From: Rhizophagus irregularis | Lineage: Eukaryota > Glomeromycota > Glomeromycetes > Glomerales > Glomeraceae | DNA length: 64,000 bases | NCBI RefSeq assembly: GCF_026210795.1 | Contig: NC_089453.1 | Coordinates: forward strand, 870,501 to 934,500 | Direction: 5' to 3' | Part shown: in pieces, positions 23,474-33,677 of the stretch | How the letters are laid out: each line of letters starts with the position of its first letter | Position numbering within the stretch: the first letter of the stretch is position 1 | Translations under genes and position numbers: made by a program | Notes under the pieces: model-generated | The model's input: the letters and a program-made list of their open reading frames with translations, nothing else | Told to the model about the DNA's origin: nothing | The model's database searches: none

Positions 23474-24020
23474 GATAAGATTTTCATTTTTAAAAAAATA
23501 CTGGCAGAAGACTTTATATGTTATCCCTTAAACTGTAGGGGTTAAAATTAATTTTAAAATTTTTTGAATTTTTAAAATATCTTAAGATCTAGTGATCATA
23601 GAAAAATTGTTAGATTCCTCTTATTAAGGTGCATTTAATAGTAATAAAATCATAACTCTAAAATTGATAGATAAAAAGTTATATTAATTTATAAATTTTT
23701 AGATTTTATAAGTTATCCTGTCACATAATATTTGTAGTAGAACAATTTTATTTCTATCAGATTCTTCTTATTAAGACGCATCAAATGGTGGTAATTTTAT
23801 ATTTCTAGGGTTATTGGATACTGAATTCAAATCAGATTGCTAAAATTCTGATTTAATCTGAATTTTAGGAATACTAATTGCAGAGTACCAAAGATGTGAA
23901 GTATATACATAAAATATGAAAACAAATAATATTTACAGAGTTGTAAAGTACTAAAAGTACGAAACATGAATTCAAAATATGAAAAAAATCATGTAATATA
24001 AATGTACATATAAATTAAGC

Positions 24021-24296
24021 TCAGAGATTATTTTCAAATAAGTCTATTTCCAAATCTTTCTCATCACTAGCCTGAATTTTGTAAGCTTTCGTTGCTGATA
24101 AAAATTTTTTTAATTGATACTTGCCCAAATGTTTTCTATATACATTATAAATAGAAAAAGTTAATTTTTTTATACAGGAAATCCAATTAGAAGAATCCCA
24201 ATGAACTTTATACCCTTTTGGGTGATAACATCCTTCATTGCAAACTGCATTACTTTGTAAGATATAATATAAAGGGTAAAGATAAAATCCTACCAT
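24021..24296 (-). CDS. Unrecognised 91-aa reading frame
   Basis: Open from ATG 24296 to a stop at 24021. Contains NEGCYHPKGYKVHWDSSNWI near residue 20-40 and an acidic end (DEKDLEIDLFENN). The central composition looks coding-like rather than random, but I know no family. It could be a fragment of the decayed element whose polymerase remnant lies downstream on the other strand. Confidence 0.3.
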   Translation of the reverse strand: MVGFYLYPLYYILQSNAVCNEGCYHPKGYKVHWDSSNWISCIKKLTFSIYNVYRKHLGKYQLKKFLSATKAYKIQASDEKDLEIDLFENNL

Positions 24297-24744
24297 AGTT
24301 TTTTTTTTTGAATAAATATTTAACTCAATAAAATAATTTTTATTTTAAACTTTTTTCTAATACTATATAATTCTTGAGAAAATATAAGTGCTATCATTAT
24401 CACAATAGGTTGATTGTTCAAAAATCTCTTACCAAACTGAGGAGATCTAATATCACCTGAACCTTTTAAGTCATTAATACCAGAAGAAAGGTCAGAGAAA
24501 AAGGGAAAGGGAGATAGCAACTATGAGACCACTTTAACTTGTCAAAATACCCAAAATACTGATATAAAATGGTATTTAGCTATCTGAAGATTTCTATTCT
24601 GAGAAAGCAAGGTTTACATATTGAGTTCTATGATGGTTCAATATAATGGATTGGCTCCAAAAATGATTTTAAAAATTAACATGAGACTGGTTTTTAATTA
24701 AAGTCAAACCAAATAAGATACTTCAGAAAGCATATAAATAACAT

Positions 24745-25545
24745 AATAAAGAAGCCAGTGCAATTGAATGGCAGGGTAGAGGACAGATTCATTTACAAAA
24801 AACTGGAACATATGCTATAGCAAGTTTGCGTTTCTTTCAAGATGTCTCTAGAGTTCCCAGAAAAGCAGAAAACTTATTGTCAGAAAAAGATCATTGTATA
24901 AAATCAGCTTACATGGAAGAATTAGTATAGGCTGAGCCTTATGAAGGAATTGTGACTAAATTAGACTTTAATAAATTTTATCCAAATATCTTGGCTTATG
25001 ATGATGCAAGCTGGCCAATAAGAGCAGGAAAATTCAAAACAATCACACATAAACTTAATTATTATAATTTAGAATACAGTATATATCGAGCCTTTATAAA
25101 AGGTCAGCCAACAAATCAAAAATGTATAAGAGGATTTTGTTATAATCCTGCAGGATATTACACTCACTATGACTTGAAATTAGCGATGAAACTAGATCTT
25201 CACATAGAATTATCCTCTGAAAGTCCTAATGCTCTAATATTTGACTCATGAGCGGTTATAATATTTTCTATCAATGGGCAAGTTATAAAGATCAAGGAAG
25301 AGGGTGGACAAGCAGGAAAAGTGGCCAAGCAAATGCTAGTATCACTCTGGGGTCGTGTAAAGCATATTCACACAGATGGATTTATTATTGTTGGATAAAA
25401 TACAGAACAGCTGATAGAAAGATGTGAAGGCAGGAAGAGTGATCTAAAAAATTGCAAAATCAGGCATCGTGACGATAAAAAATGTGATAAATCTAAAGTT
25501 GATGAAATAATTCCTCCGCCAACTGAGAAATCAGAAAAAACTCTC
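24745..25545 (+). pseudogene. B-family DNA polymerase remnant
   Basis: One frame carries polymerase-like motifs: LDFNKFYPNIL (motif A, normally D..SLYPS), FCYNPAGYYTHYDL, AKQMLVSLWG (motif B-like, K...N..YG) and HTDGFIIVG (motif C, normally DTDS). Upstream SAYMEELV resembles the YxGG region before motif A. In-frame stops at about 24928, 25249 and 25396 and a degenerate motif C make it dead. The arrangement suggests a protein-primed polymerase of a Polinton-like element, linear plasmid or related source (inference). It reads in the same frame into the F-box remnant that follows. Confidence 0.6.
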
Positions 25546-26130
25546 ATCTGTTATATATCTTTGCCAAATGAGATTCTCGAAAGAATATTCTAATATCATT
25601 GAAAGAATAGGGACGAGAAAATGTATCCACTTTTATTTGTTAATAAGCAATGGTACTTTATTGCTAAAAGATTAATATGGCAAAGAATAGTTCTAACAGG
25701 CATTTCCGGGGTCAAGTTTACTAAGGCATTGAGTAGGAATACTAAGCCAGTCGCATGTGAACAAGTGCTAGGTCTAAAATTTATTGAAATAAATATAGAG
25801 CCGGATGTCTACATTCCTAAGTGTGTAAGGCATGTCTAAATTTACAACGGCTAAGTTTTGAAAATTGTGGGTTGCGTATACTTAAACAATAAAAAATCTA
25901 GAAGAGCTTCTAGCTGAGTGCCCCAATTTAAAAACACTCTCAATAAGAGGCTTTAGCCGAAAACATTTACAAAAATACCAAAACTGGCCCCTAGTTTGGA
26001 AATGATAGTAATTAGGGATTGTTTACGGATTAGAGAGGACATTAATAAGCAATTTCCAAAACTTATACCCAAAAAGAGGAATAGCCCGACGATAATCAGG
26101 ACTAGTATCAGGAAAGTTGAGATAAGCGTT
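25546..26130 (+). pseudogene. F-box/LRR gene remnant
   Basis: ISLPNEILERIF (25558-25590) is a standard F-box start. After two stops it continues MYPLLFVNKQWYFIAKRLIWQ, the second half of an F-box. Beyond 25838 a frame change exposes LRR-like pieces: NLQRLSFENCGLR, LLAECPNLKTLSIRGFS and APSLEMIVIRDC. Different subfamily from the F-box genes at 44-62 kb. Non-functional. Confidence 0.65.
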
Positions 26131-26201
26131 TTTTTTTATTCCGAGAAATATTTTTTAAATTGAACTTTTTTCTAACCTTATTATACCGAAAAGTATAAAC
26201 A

Positions 26202-26591
26202 ATGTATTCATACAACCCACTCGAAGAACCAGATACAATTGCTGAAATTGTTCAAAAGCTTCCATTAGAAAATCTTGATAAGTTCTGCTGGATAAATAGA
26301 ACTTGGTACAAAGAAAACCAGCATGAGTTTCGGAGAAGATGGAAGAAACAAGTGCTAGAATATTATAAATTGGAACACGAACAGGAGTTAGAAATGGAAG
26401 AGGTAGAGAGAAAATATTCTAATGATGAATTCATGCAAGGATATTTACATTGCGAAATATGGGAGTCTTATAGCAAAAGGGAACTCGAGGAAGCTAAAAA
26501 ACAGGTGGAGATCGAAAGCTATATGCTTTGCAATGGAATGTTCTATGGGCAAGAAAAAGAAATAGTAAAATATAGAAGCGTTAGAATGTGA
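26202..26591 (+). CDS. Small F-box-like protein (129 aa), hypothetical
   Basis: Intact from ATG to TGA. Residues 8-45 (DTIAEIVQKLPLENLDKFCW, then INRTWY) resemble a shortened F-box. The rest is strongly charged and probably helical, with Glu/Lys-rich heptad-like sequence (about residues 50-110). No LRRs. It follows the F-box remnant by about 70 bp and could be an independent gene or the surviving piece of a decayed one. Expression cannot be judged from sequence. Confidence 0.45.
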   Translation: MYSYNPLEEPDTIAEIVQKLPLENLDKFCWINRTWYKENQHEFRRRWKKQVLEYYKLEHEQELEMEEVERKYSNDEFMQGYLHCEIWESYSKRELEEAKKQVEIESYMLCNGMFYGQEKEIVKYRSVRM

Positions 26592-27580
26592 TGTAACTAA
26601 AATACATCAAAATCTTAAAAACATTGGCCGAAAAATCTATTATCTATATGATGCTATGACCGAATCATCTGAGTCCAGTTCATCCGAGTCAAGTTCAGCT
26701 GAAGCTATTACAATAGTGAATGAATCAGATTATACGCCATGCAACGCACTTATCAAACCGGAAAAGAAATTCTCAAAGTAATGCATGTGAATAAAAAATC
26801 CGGCAATAAGAAGGCGAAACCAAGAAGGAATCCAACCCGAGCAGTCCGATTCAGTGATTATTCATTGGATATTTTTTTAGACTAACTTCCGCAGTCAAGG
26901 AATGGAAAGCGAGCGCCATCATAATGAAGTAGAAGAAAGGACCAAGTAATATAAAGGATTTTGTAAAATTATTAAAAAATGATGTGATCAAGCCGTTACC
27001 GATTGATATTTCCGATTCTAATTTCCCAAGCAGTTCGAATAATACAAGACCGGGATAGTACGGAAGATAGGCAATGTGCTATGATGATCACACTGCAGGT
27101 CTGTGCGACAGGGTGAATATCAAGCGAATAACTTCCTATTCTTATTTTTTCCCAAACAAACATGAGAAAAATGTGAAAGAAAATCCACACGCAATACAGG
27201 ACCTACTCTAAAAGTAAATATTAACGTCAAAAGCATATGTTATGAAAGGCTGAGGACTTCGCAATTTTGAGATCGCCAGGCGTTAAGACCAACTATGTGT
27301 CTCTCCGGTAGATCTGATCCCAAAGGATCTCTCCATTGTGAAAGGTACGAAATTTTTATTTGCATGTGCTTTCATGAAGCTCTTGGCATCAGACGACAAT
27401 GCTAATCATTCTTCTTATCTCCTTAACTTTTCCCTAGCAAGATATAAAGCATGTAGGAGTATGTGGAAGTTCAGCCAATTTTCCCCGCAAATTTTTTAAG
27501 GTGTGTATCATATATATCAGAAGTTATGTATGTTTGGGAGCGAGTTTTCTCACTATGGACCTTATATTTAGGAAAACAAG
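26592..27580. other. Decayed coding-like region, unassigned
   Basis: A Ser/Glu-rich phrase (TESSESSSSESSSAEAITIV) occurs near 26655 in one frame and a basic phrase near 26790, without a continuous frame. GC content is slightly above the neighbouring AT-rich DNA. No gene called. Confidence 0.35.
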
Positions 27581-27859
27581 ATGTCTTCTAGTGCAGACAA
27601 TGATAATATCAATCTTAACTTCCGCTTTCGTAATGCGGAAAATAAGAACATAAATTTCGTGATCGAGATTTCTAAGGACAAATCAAGCCTTTGAACTTGA
27701 AAATGAAGTGAGAAAGTAGTTGGAGCCAATCGATCGTAATGATTTCCTCCGTCAAATTTATCCTGTGGAGAAGCCTATGCGAACAGAAGACAGGATTTTC
27801 TCCTATTTCAATGGGACACCTAATGATGAAGACCGTATCCACATCCGAATTCTTCCCTA
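27581..27859 (+). pseudogene. Unknown small protein pseudogene
   Basis: Starts MSSSADNDNINLNFRFRNAE and runs to KDKSSL, then breaks by frameshift near 27686. The alternative frame continues FELENEVRK, a TAG, then LEPIDRNDFLRQIYPVEKP through to RIHIRILP and a stop at 27859. One frameshift plus one stop separate it from an open frame of about 92 codons. Family unknown. Confidence 0.45.
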
Positions 27860-28110
27860 ACGAGTAGTTAGAATTTTTTTTATCTATATTTATGTCATGT
27901 AATAGCGATATATTCGCAATTTTTTATGTATTATTGTCCGCTTCCTGGTTTATTTCATAAATAAAGTATTATTTTATGATGTAATGCCTGTGCGACATAA
28001 AACATACATTAACGCCCAGTATTTTCTTCCCGAACAGAAATAAATTTTTATCTCACTCCGGAACGTAACACTATTTTTTGTCCGAGCCTAATAACCATAT
28101 AAAAAGCGCT

Positions 28111-28743
28111 ATGTCTACCTCAACAGCTGAACACGACTCTTACTTGGTTGAGAACTGGGTTACAGAAACCCTTATCATACACTTGAAGAACAGAACCTCA
28201 AGCTCGACGACGATGACTACGCAACGAAAAAATTACCGGCCAAGACTTTCTTGACATGACCGAAGAAAAATTTCATAGTTATGGTTTAAAAGGTGGCCCT
28301 GCCATGAGATTCGCAAGACCCTCAAAGAAAAGCCGAAGCGTGCGTTCTCCTTGTACAGGAGTTTGAGTGAGGTGTTAGCGAAATATGACATAAATAGCGA
28401 TAGTATAATAAGTATTCTGACATTATTGATATAGATGAACTTAAGAAAAAGCGGACGTGGCATTCGACTATGAGTATGAATATGTATATGGCATTGTCAC
28501 AACAGGTGAGAAAAAGACTCTAGTGAAGTGTTAGCCACGGTCTGGTATTTCATCCTACATAGTAAGTAAGACCGAGTATCGAATCTCACTAACGGAAGAC
28601 GCCATCAAAAATCCAACCGAATTACGCAAGAATGTGAAGAGGGTTTTGGAAGTTATAGTGGGTTTGTTAAAAGATAGGGTATCAGCTAGTGATAAACCCG
28701 CAAATAAGAAGCGCCGTGTAGAAGAGATAATCAAGAAAAAATA
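28111..28743 (+). pseudogene. SAM-domain protein pseudogene
   Basis: Begins MSTSTAEHDSYLVENWVTET. After a frameshift it reads NLKLDDDD, ITGQDFLDMTEEKFHSYGLK and GGPAMRF, the hallmark of a SAM-like fold (..DFL.LTEE....G.K.G...). Further on are KEKPKRAFSLYRSLSEVLAK and, at the end, a basic NKKRRVEEIIKKK tail that could be a nuclear signal. The middle third is scrambled by several frameshifts and stops. It resembles a large Rhizophagus family with an N-terminal SAM domain (recalled, not searched). Confidence 0.6.
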
Positions 28744-28951
28744 GGCGGTATAAGTTCACAGTCATTAGCATAGAAATATCATCATGTATTGTGGGCTTGC
28801 CCGACTTGTATTTATTTTTTTATCTCTGTATTAATAAAAAAAATCTTGGCAAACTTCCTGAACCGAGTTCAGGAAAAAAAACACGTGATCATATATTTTT
28901 TTTAACTGATTTTGAATATTTATATACAGTGTATAAAAATTATTATCGAAT

Positions 28952-30330
28952 ATGCAGTCCGAGGATATTAGTTCACTTAAAGAAGAAAATCCAGACTTAT
29001 GGCTAAGATTATCGGGCTTGAGGCAAGGAACGCCAAGCTTGAAGCTGAGGACCAAATTCAGAAGTAGAATCGAGGAGTTGGAGAAGAGTAGGTCAGATAT
29101 TGCTGGCGAGAATGCTAAACGTGATGATGCAATTGCAGAGCTTAAGGCTGAAGTATTGAAATTAAGGGACGATAATGAGGAGAACAAACAAACCCAAGAT
29201 CTCCCAAGGAAGTTAACAATGTACCTAACCTTTCTGTAGATCATCCTAATAACGCCAGCCCTTTACTTTGCGAAGAAGATAGAAAGACTGATGAATTCTT
29301 ATACTCAGTGCAGAAGAAAAGTGTTAGTGATGGGATAAGGCGAAGAAAGCTTCAAAAACAAGACTTAACTTCAGATGATAAAAGATCTTTACAGAAGAAA
29401 AATCAGAGGGAAAAATTTATTCAGGAAGTGTCTGGAATCCCTTCTGATTTGTCAGAGTAATACTGACTCAGCCGAACAACAACAGGTTATACTCTCTAAC
29501 CCATGTAAAAAGGTAGATTCCTCAAGTTTTGCACGTTTATATGAAAAACTTCGCAATGCTGAGGACTTTGCTGATCGTGCAGTCCAAGAAGCTATTATAT
29601 GTTACTGTCAATTTGGGAAAGCTCTTATCCAGAGACGAGGTGAGATAGCATCTGAAAAACAAGTTGATCTGGAATCCAATGCTGTCAGTTGAATTTTTAA
29701 ATATGGAGATACTTCTGATGCACTTTTATGGAAGAGAATCGAACAGGCTAAGAAACTCTGGAAGCTCTTTGACGCAATAGGTATGGATAAAATTTATCGA
29801 ATTCGTTCCTTTTCTGTTAGCAGTATTTCAAAATGACAAATAAGGACATTCAGTATATTATAGATAACATGCCAGTTGACTACAGCATTAAAATAGAATC
29901 GTCCGACTGTGCTTGGCCGAAAGATGGTTTACTAAGTGATGAAAAAAAATCTGAATTGTCACATCCTGATCTCAGTTCAGGAAGTGATAAGAAAAATTCT
30001 GAGTTGTCACATACTAATACTTCTCATATAGAACAGGCACCTAATGCATCTTCAAAGTCTGGAGTAAATATTTCACCTGCATCTCGATCACCAATTCCTA
30101 GGACTAATCAAACTTATGATCGTACTTATTTTTGTAACAAGACATTGGATCAATATCCTAATAATTTATATAGAGAATTTAGTAGCGAAAATTTTGATTA
30201 TTATGGAGTACTAACAAGACATCATGCCCATTATGCAGTTAAAGCATGATGATGTGGAAAGCATAGAAGGTATATATAAAGCTGGATTTTATTTTATTAA
30301 ATGTGAACAGTGTAAAATTGAAATAGTTGT
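28952..30330 (+). pseudogene. Coiled-coil protein pseudogene with a shared C-terminal domain
   Basis: The N-terminal 28952-29239 frame encodes a heptad-rich coiled coil (RIEELEKSRSDIAGENAKRD, AIAELKAEVLKLRDDNEE). The frame shifts near 29220 and again near 29455, has a stop at 29690, and shifts near 29830. The C-terminal part holds LYEKLRNAEDFADRA, IICYCQFGKAL, then RIEQAKKLWKLFDAIGMDKI and RIRSFSVSSISK..NKDIQYI. That same pattern occurs at the C terminus of the TM protein at 41391-42641. Further on are a Ser-rich linker and TLDQYPNNLYREFSSENFDY. Lineage-specific family, function unknown. Confidence 0.6.
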
Positions 30331-31555
30331 ATAGTCAGGTCACTTTGTAACTTATACATATGTCAGCTATTACCTAATTAGATTAATTTGCAATTATAGA
30401 AAAAGGCAATATAACCAAGTCTGATAAAGTATTAACTCTCAAATATCTGGATTAGATATACCAAATTAACTGGTTTACTAAGCATTTTGACAGATAAAAT
30501 TTACTCCAATTTATATAAAACATATACTGAACATGAGCCATCAAAACTATCAGAAGTCATGACAAGTATATATATCAGAAAAACCTCAAGCCTTTGATTT
30601 CAAGCCTATTACTTTTAAAGCCAAACCTGGTCCAAAATTAATTATCATCCATGTTAGAGTATTTCATGTACTTGAAATTCTAAAATAGCTATAGGGGAAT
30701 TGATAATTATAATTTTGTATCTGCTCAGTCATAGAACTTGCCATATTCTATTTGTGATGAAAAACATGGGAATTATAAATTACATGGCTCATAGTACTGC
30801 AAAAATGAAAATCAGCTTCCTTATAATCTTAAATTAGCAAAGTTGTACGTATTCCCAAGATAAGTTGGAATATTATTTTACCTGCAATACTTCAACTAAG
30901 CAATAAACTCAAGTTAGCATAGGATGAAATAGATCATGTGAAGTGAGTGTGCAAAAGATATCAGGAAAATTCTTACTAAAAAATATATTCATATTATTAT
31001 TTTTTAAAGTAGTTTATGCAAAAAATTTACTGCAGTCATTAAATATAATGATAAAGAACTTGGCTAAAAATTGTATTGAGAATATATTTTTTGTGATTAC
31101 ATAAAAATTATGATCAAATATGTAATCAAATAAATATGCAGTAATGTTTGCTAGAATCAGATGATTCCACAAAATAATGTATATATTGTATTAGATAATC
31201 ACAAAAGTTATTCATTTTTAATTAATATTAATAGGATAAAACATTTGTTGATTTTAATCCAATTAAAATTGTACATATTATATACATCTAGTATAAATTA
31301 AACTTTTTTTTTTAGATTATACTTTCTTTTACTCTCTTTCTTAAATTATACTTTTCTTTTATTCTCTTCCTTAAAAAGTTTAATCATTCTGATACTTAAA
31401 TATGAACAGAAACTATAGAAACAACAGGAATAATAAGAATATGAGAATAATAAAAATACTTACAAAGGTAAAATTGTTATGCATGTAATAGTTTTCCAGT
31501 TTATTCAAGTTTATTAATAACCAACACTTTCATTTTAGAAAATGGTAACAATAAT
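30331..31555. other. AT-rich stretch, no gene seen
   Basis: Traces of decayed coding sequence persist to about 30660, then plain AT-rich DNA. At 31300-31375 there is a short T/C-rich direct repeat. No feature I can support. Confidence 0.4.
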
Positions 31556-31741
31556 TCCGTCTACAGCTATGCGATTATGATATAAATCTTCTATCCAAAT
31601 TCTACATATATCAAACCAAAATGTCGAATTATTAGAAAAAGAAAATGAAGAAAATACCGAATGTAAGAACTTTACCTTCAATAACCAGAACAAATGTCAT
31701 GTAGAAAAACATGAAAATAGCGGTAAGCTTTGAGGTCTCAT
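31556..31741 (-). pseudogene. Small-secreted-protein pseudogene (copy 5)
   Basis: The exon 1 start (31741-31739), GTAAAG donor and intron are recognisable. Exon 1 has a deletion in the signal peptide and exon 2 is reduced to a few dozen bases. Not functional. Confidence 0.7.
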
Positions 31742-32488
31742 ATTGGTGTTAGATTTATAATATTACGTTTTGTTATTTTATTATGACAATTCTGTAAAAA
31801 ACAAAATTTTTGGTAGGTATAGTAAGGTTATATATATATTATCAAATCATAATCGTAAAGGGAAGTTAATCAAAAGCATTTGCTGAATATCAAGTTTTTT
31901 CTCATAATTTATTTGGATTTATTTTTCATTCATTTAAAAAATCTCTAATTGGAGATCGTCTAAAGCGGAGCAAATCACACGATTAGATATAATATGAGTG
32001 TACTAAATTTTTTATAAATTAAGTTTAATATAAACTTGAAAATCATAAAATAAGCATATATTAGCCTGCTCTATTAGTTTACTTAAGGAAAAAAGTGACT
32101 TTACATATGAGCAAAAGAATTTTTGCCAATCATATCCAAAAATGGATAAACAAATGAAAAGTCAAATAAATCGAAAATAGCATTCAAAAGCCTTGTTCAT
32201 TTCTGGTTGGCTGATTTTTTGGTCGACTTTGTACTACTCAAAATTTACGAATAAAATTATTTTGTAAATTGAGTTGAAAGTTTGCAGTTAAGTTCGATTT
32301 ATATGTGAAAACAAATAAGAATTTGTAATAATTAGCAAAATTTATTTTTTGAACTAAAAAAACCCAATTTTTTAGTTTTTTTTGTTTGGATTTTTGTCAC
32401 GTTACATAGGGATTGGAATCGATTATCATTATTCGAATCGATTTTTGAATCGATTAATCGTTGATTAATCGTTAATCAAAATTATACT

Positions 32489-33410
32489 TAGAGCTCCGCA
32501 CGGGTCGGGTCGGGTCGGGTTACCTGGTTAACCCGAACCGAAATTTTTTTCAGGTCAGGTCGGGTCGGGTAAACCGTTCTGACCTCGACCCGACATTTGA
32601 CCCGAAAGTATTCGGGTCACTTCGGATAACTCGGGTTACCCGAAGTTTTATTATTAAATATTGTAAAAAAACGTTTTGTAACGTTTTTTACTTTTGTTTT
32701 TATATATAAAAGGCCGAAACTATTTGTTTCGGCGTTTTTCCTTTTGATTTTACATGTAAAAACGCCGAAACTGATAGTTTCGGCATTTTTTTTCGATTTT
32801 ACATGTAAAAATGCCGGAATAATTAGTTCCGGCGTTTTTCTTTTTGATTTTACATGTAAAAACGCTGAAACTGATAGTTTTGGCGTTTTTTTTTTGATTT
32901 TACATGTAAAAAACGCCAGAATAATTAGTTCCGGCGTTTTTCTTTTTGATTTTACATGTAAAAACGCCGAAACTGATAGTTTCGGCATTTTTTTTTCGAA
33001 TTTACATGTAAAAACGCCGGAATAATTAGTTCTGGCATTTTTCTTTTTGATTTTACATGTAAAAATGCCAAAACTGATAGTTTCGGCGTTTTTTTTTGAT
33101 TTTACATGTAAAAACGCCGGAATAATTAGTTCCGGCGTTCTTCTTTTTGATTTTACATGTAAAAATGCTGAAACTGATACTAGTTTTGGCATTTTTTTTC
33201 GATTGTACATGTAAAAACGCCGGAATCATTATAAGTTTCGGCGTTATTTAATTTATTTGACCCAAATATATGTCAGGTCAACGGGTCGGGTCAGGTACCG
33301 ACCAGCACTGACCCAACCCGTGTCAGGTCATGAATTTGATGACCTGACCTGAATATTTCGGGTCAACCCGTCGGGTCACCCAATCTGTCGGGTCAGGTTG
33401 CGGAGCTCTA
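32489..33410. mobile_element. hAT-like MITE with hairpin array, 922 bp, exact 8-bp TSD
   Basis: Termini TAGAGCTCCGCA and TGCGGAGCTCTA are perfect 12-bp inverted repeats fitting the hAT YARNG consensus. ATTATACT stands exactly on both sides (32481-32488 and 33411-33418). Subterminal GGGTCGGGT/ACCCGACCC units follow on each side. The core is the palindrome array at 32711-33245. The repetitive reading frames on both strands are products of the array. Confidence 0.88.
32711..33245. repeat. 50-bp palindromic minisatellite (hairpin array)
   Basis: Ten TACATGTA palindromes (starts near 32751, 32800, 32851, 32901, 32953, 33003, 33054, 33103, 33154, 33206) are spaced about 50 bp apart. Between them two hairpin types largely alternate: GCCGAAACTGATAGTTTCGGC-like and GCCGGAATAATTAGTTCCGGC-like, each stem about 8 bp. 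Arms carry compensating changes in places. Not CRISPR: units are themselves palindromic and there are no unique spacers. Confidence 0.9.
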
Positions 33411-33433
33411 ATTATACTACTGTTGGTCACGTA

Positions 33434-33677
33434 TAAGGTTGCTTGCCGAAACCTAGAGGTTTAGGCAAGATGGCGTTTCGCCGAAAAGCGAAATTCTGCC
33501 GAAACTATATTAAAGTTATATTAAAAAACTGGCGAAACTTTAGAGAAAGGCGAAACTGCTGAAACTTATTATAAATGCCGAAACTGCTGAAACTCTGCCG
33601 AAACTATAATAAATCTATAGTAAAATTTTGACAAAACTAATCGTAGGATTTTGAAGAGGTTTAAACAAGCAACCTTA
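33434..33677. mobile_element. hAT-like MITE, 244 bp (TAAGGTTGCTTG ends)
   Basis: TAAGGTTGCTTG on the left and CAAGCAACCTTA on the right are inverted. The flanks GTCACGTA (33426-33433) and GTCACGTG (33678-33685) match at seven of eight bases, a near-perfect 8-bp duplication. The interior is a run of GCCGAAACT/GGCGAAACT units, oddly similar to the hairpin stems of the neighbouring MITE. Confidence 0.8.

Noticed and set aside
28831-29244. 137-codon minus-strand gene
   Set aside because: It is the antisense shadow of the coiled-coil pseudogene frame at 28952-29239.
32617-33210. Repetitive-protein gene on the minus strand (and the frame at 32744-33025 on the plus strand)
   Set aside because: Both only translate the 50-bp hairpin minisatellite. 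Open frames on both strands follow from a repeat lacking stops, and one of them runs past the MITE end.
32711-33245. CRISPR array
   Set aside because: Spacing is regular, but each unit is itself palindromic, there are no unique spacers, no cas genes, and the array lies inside a hAT-like MITE with an exact 8-bp duplication.
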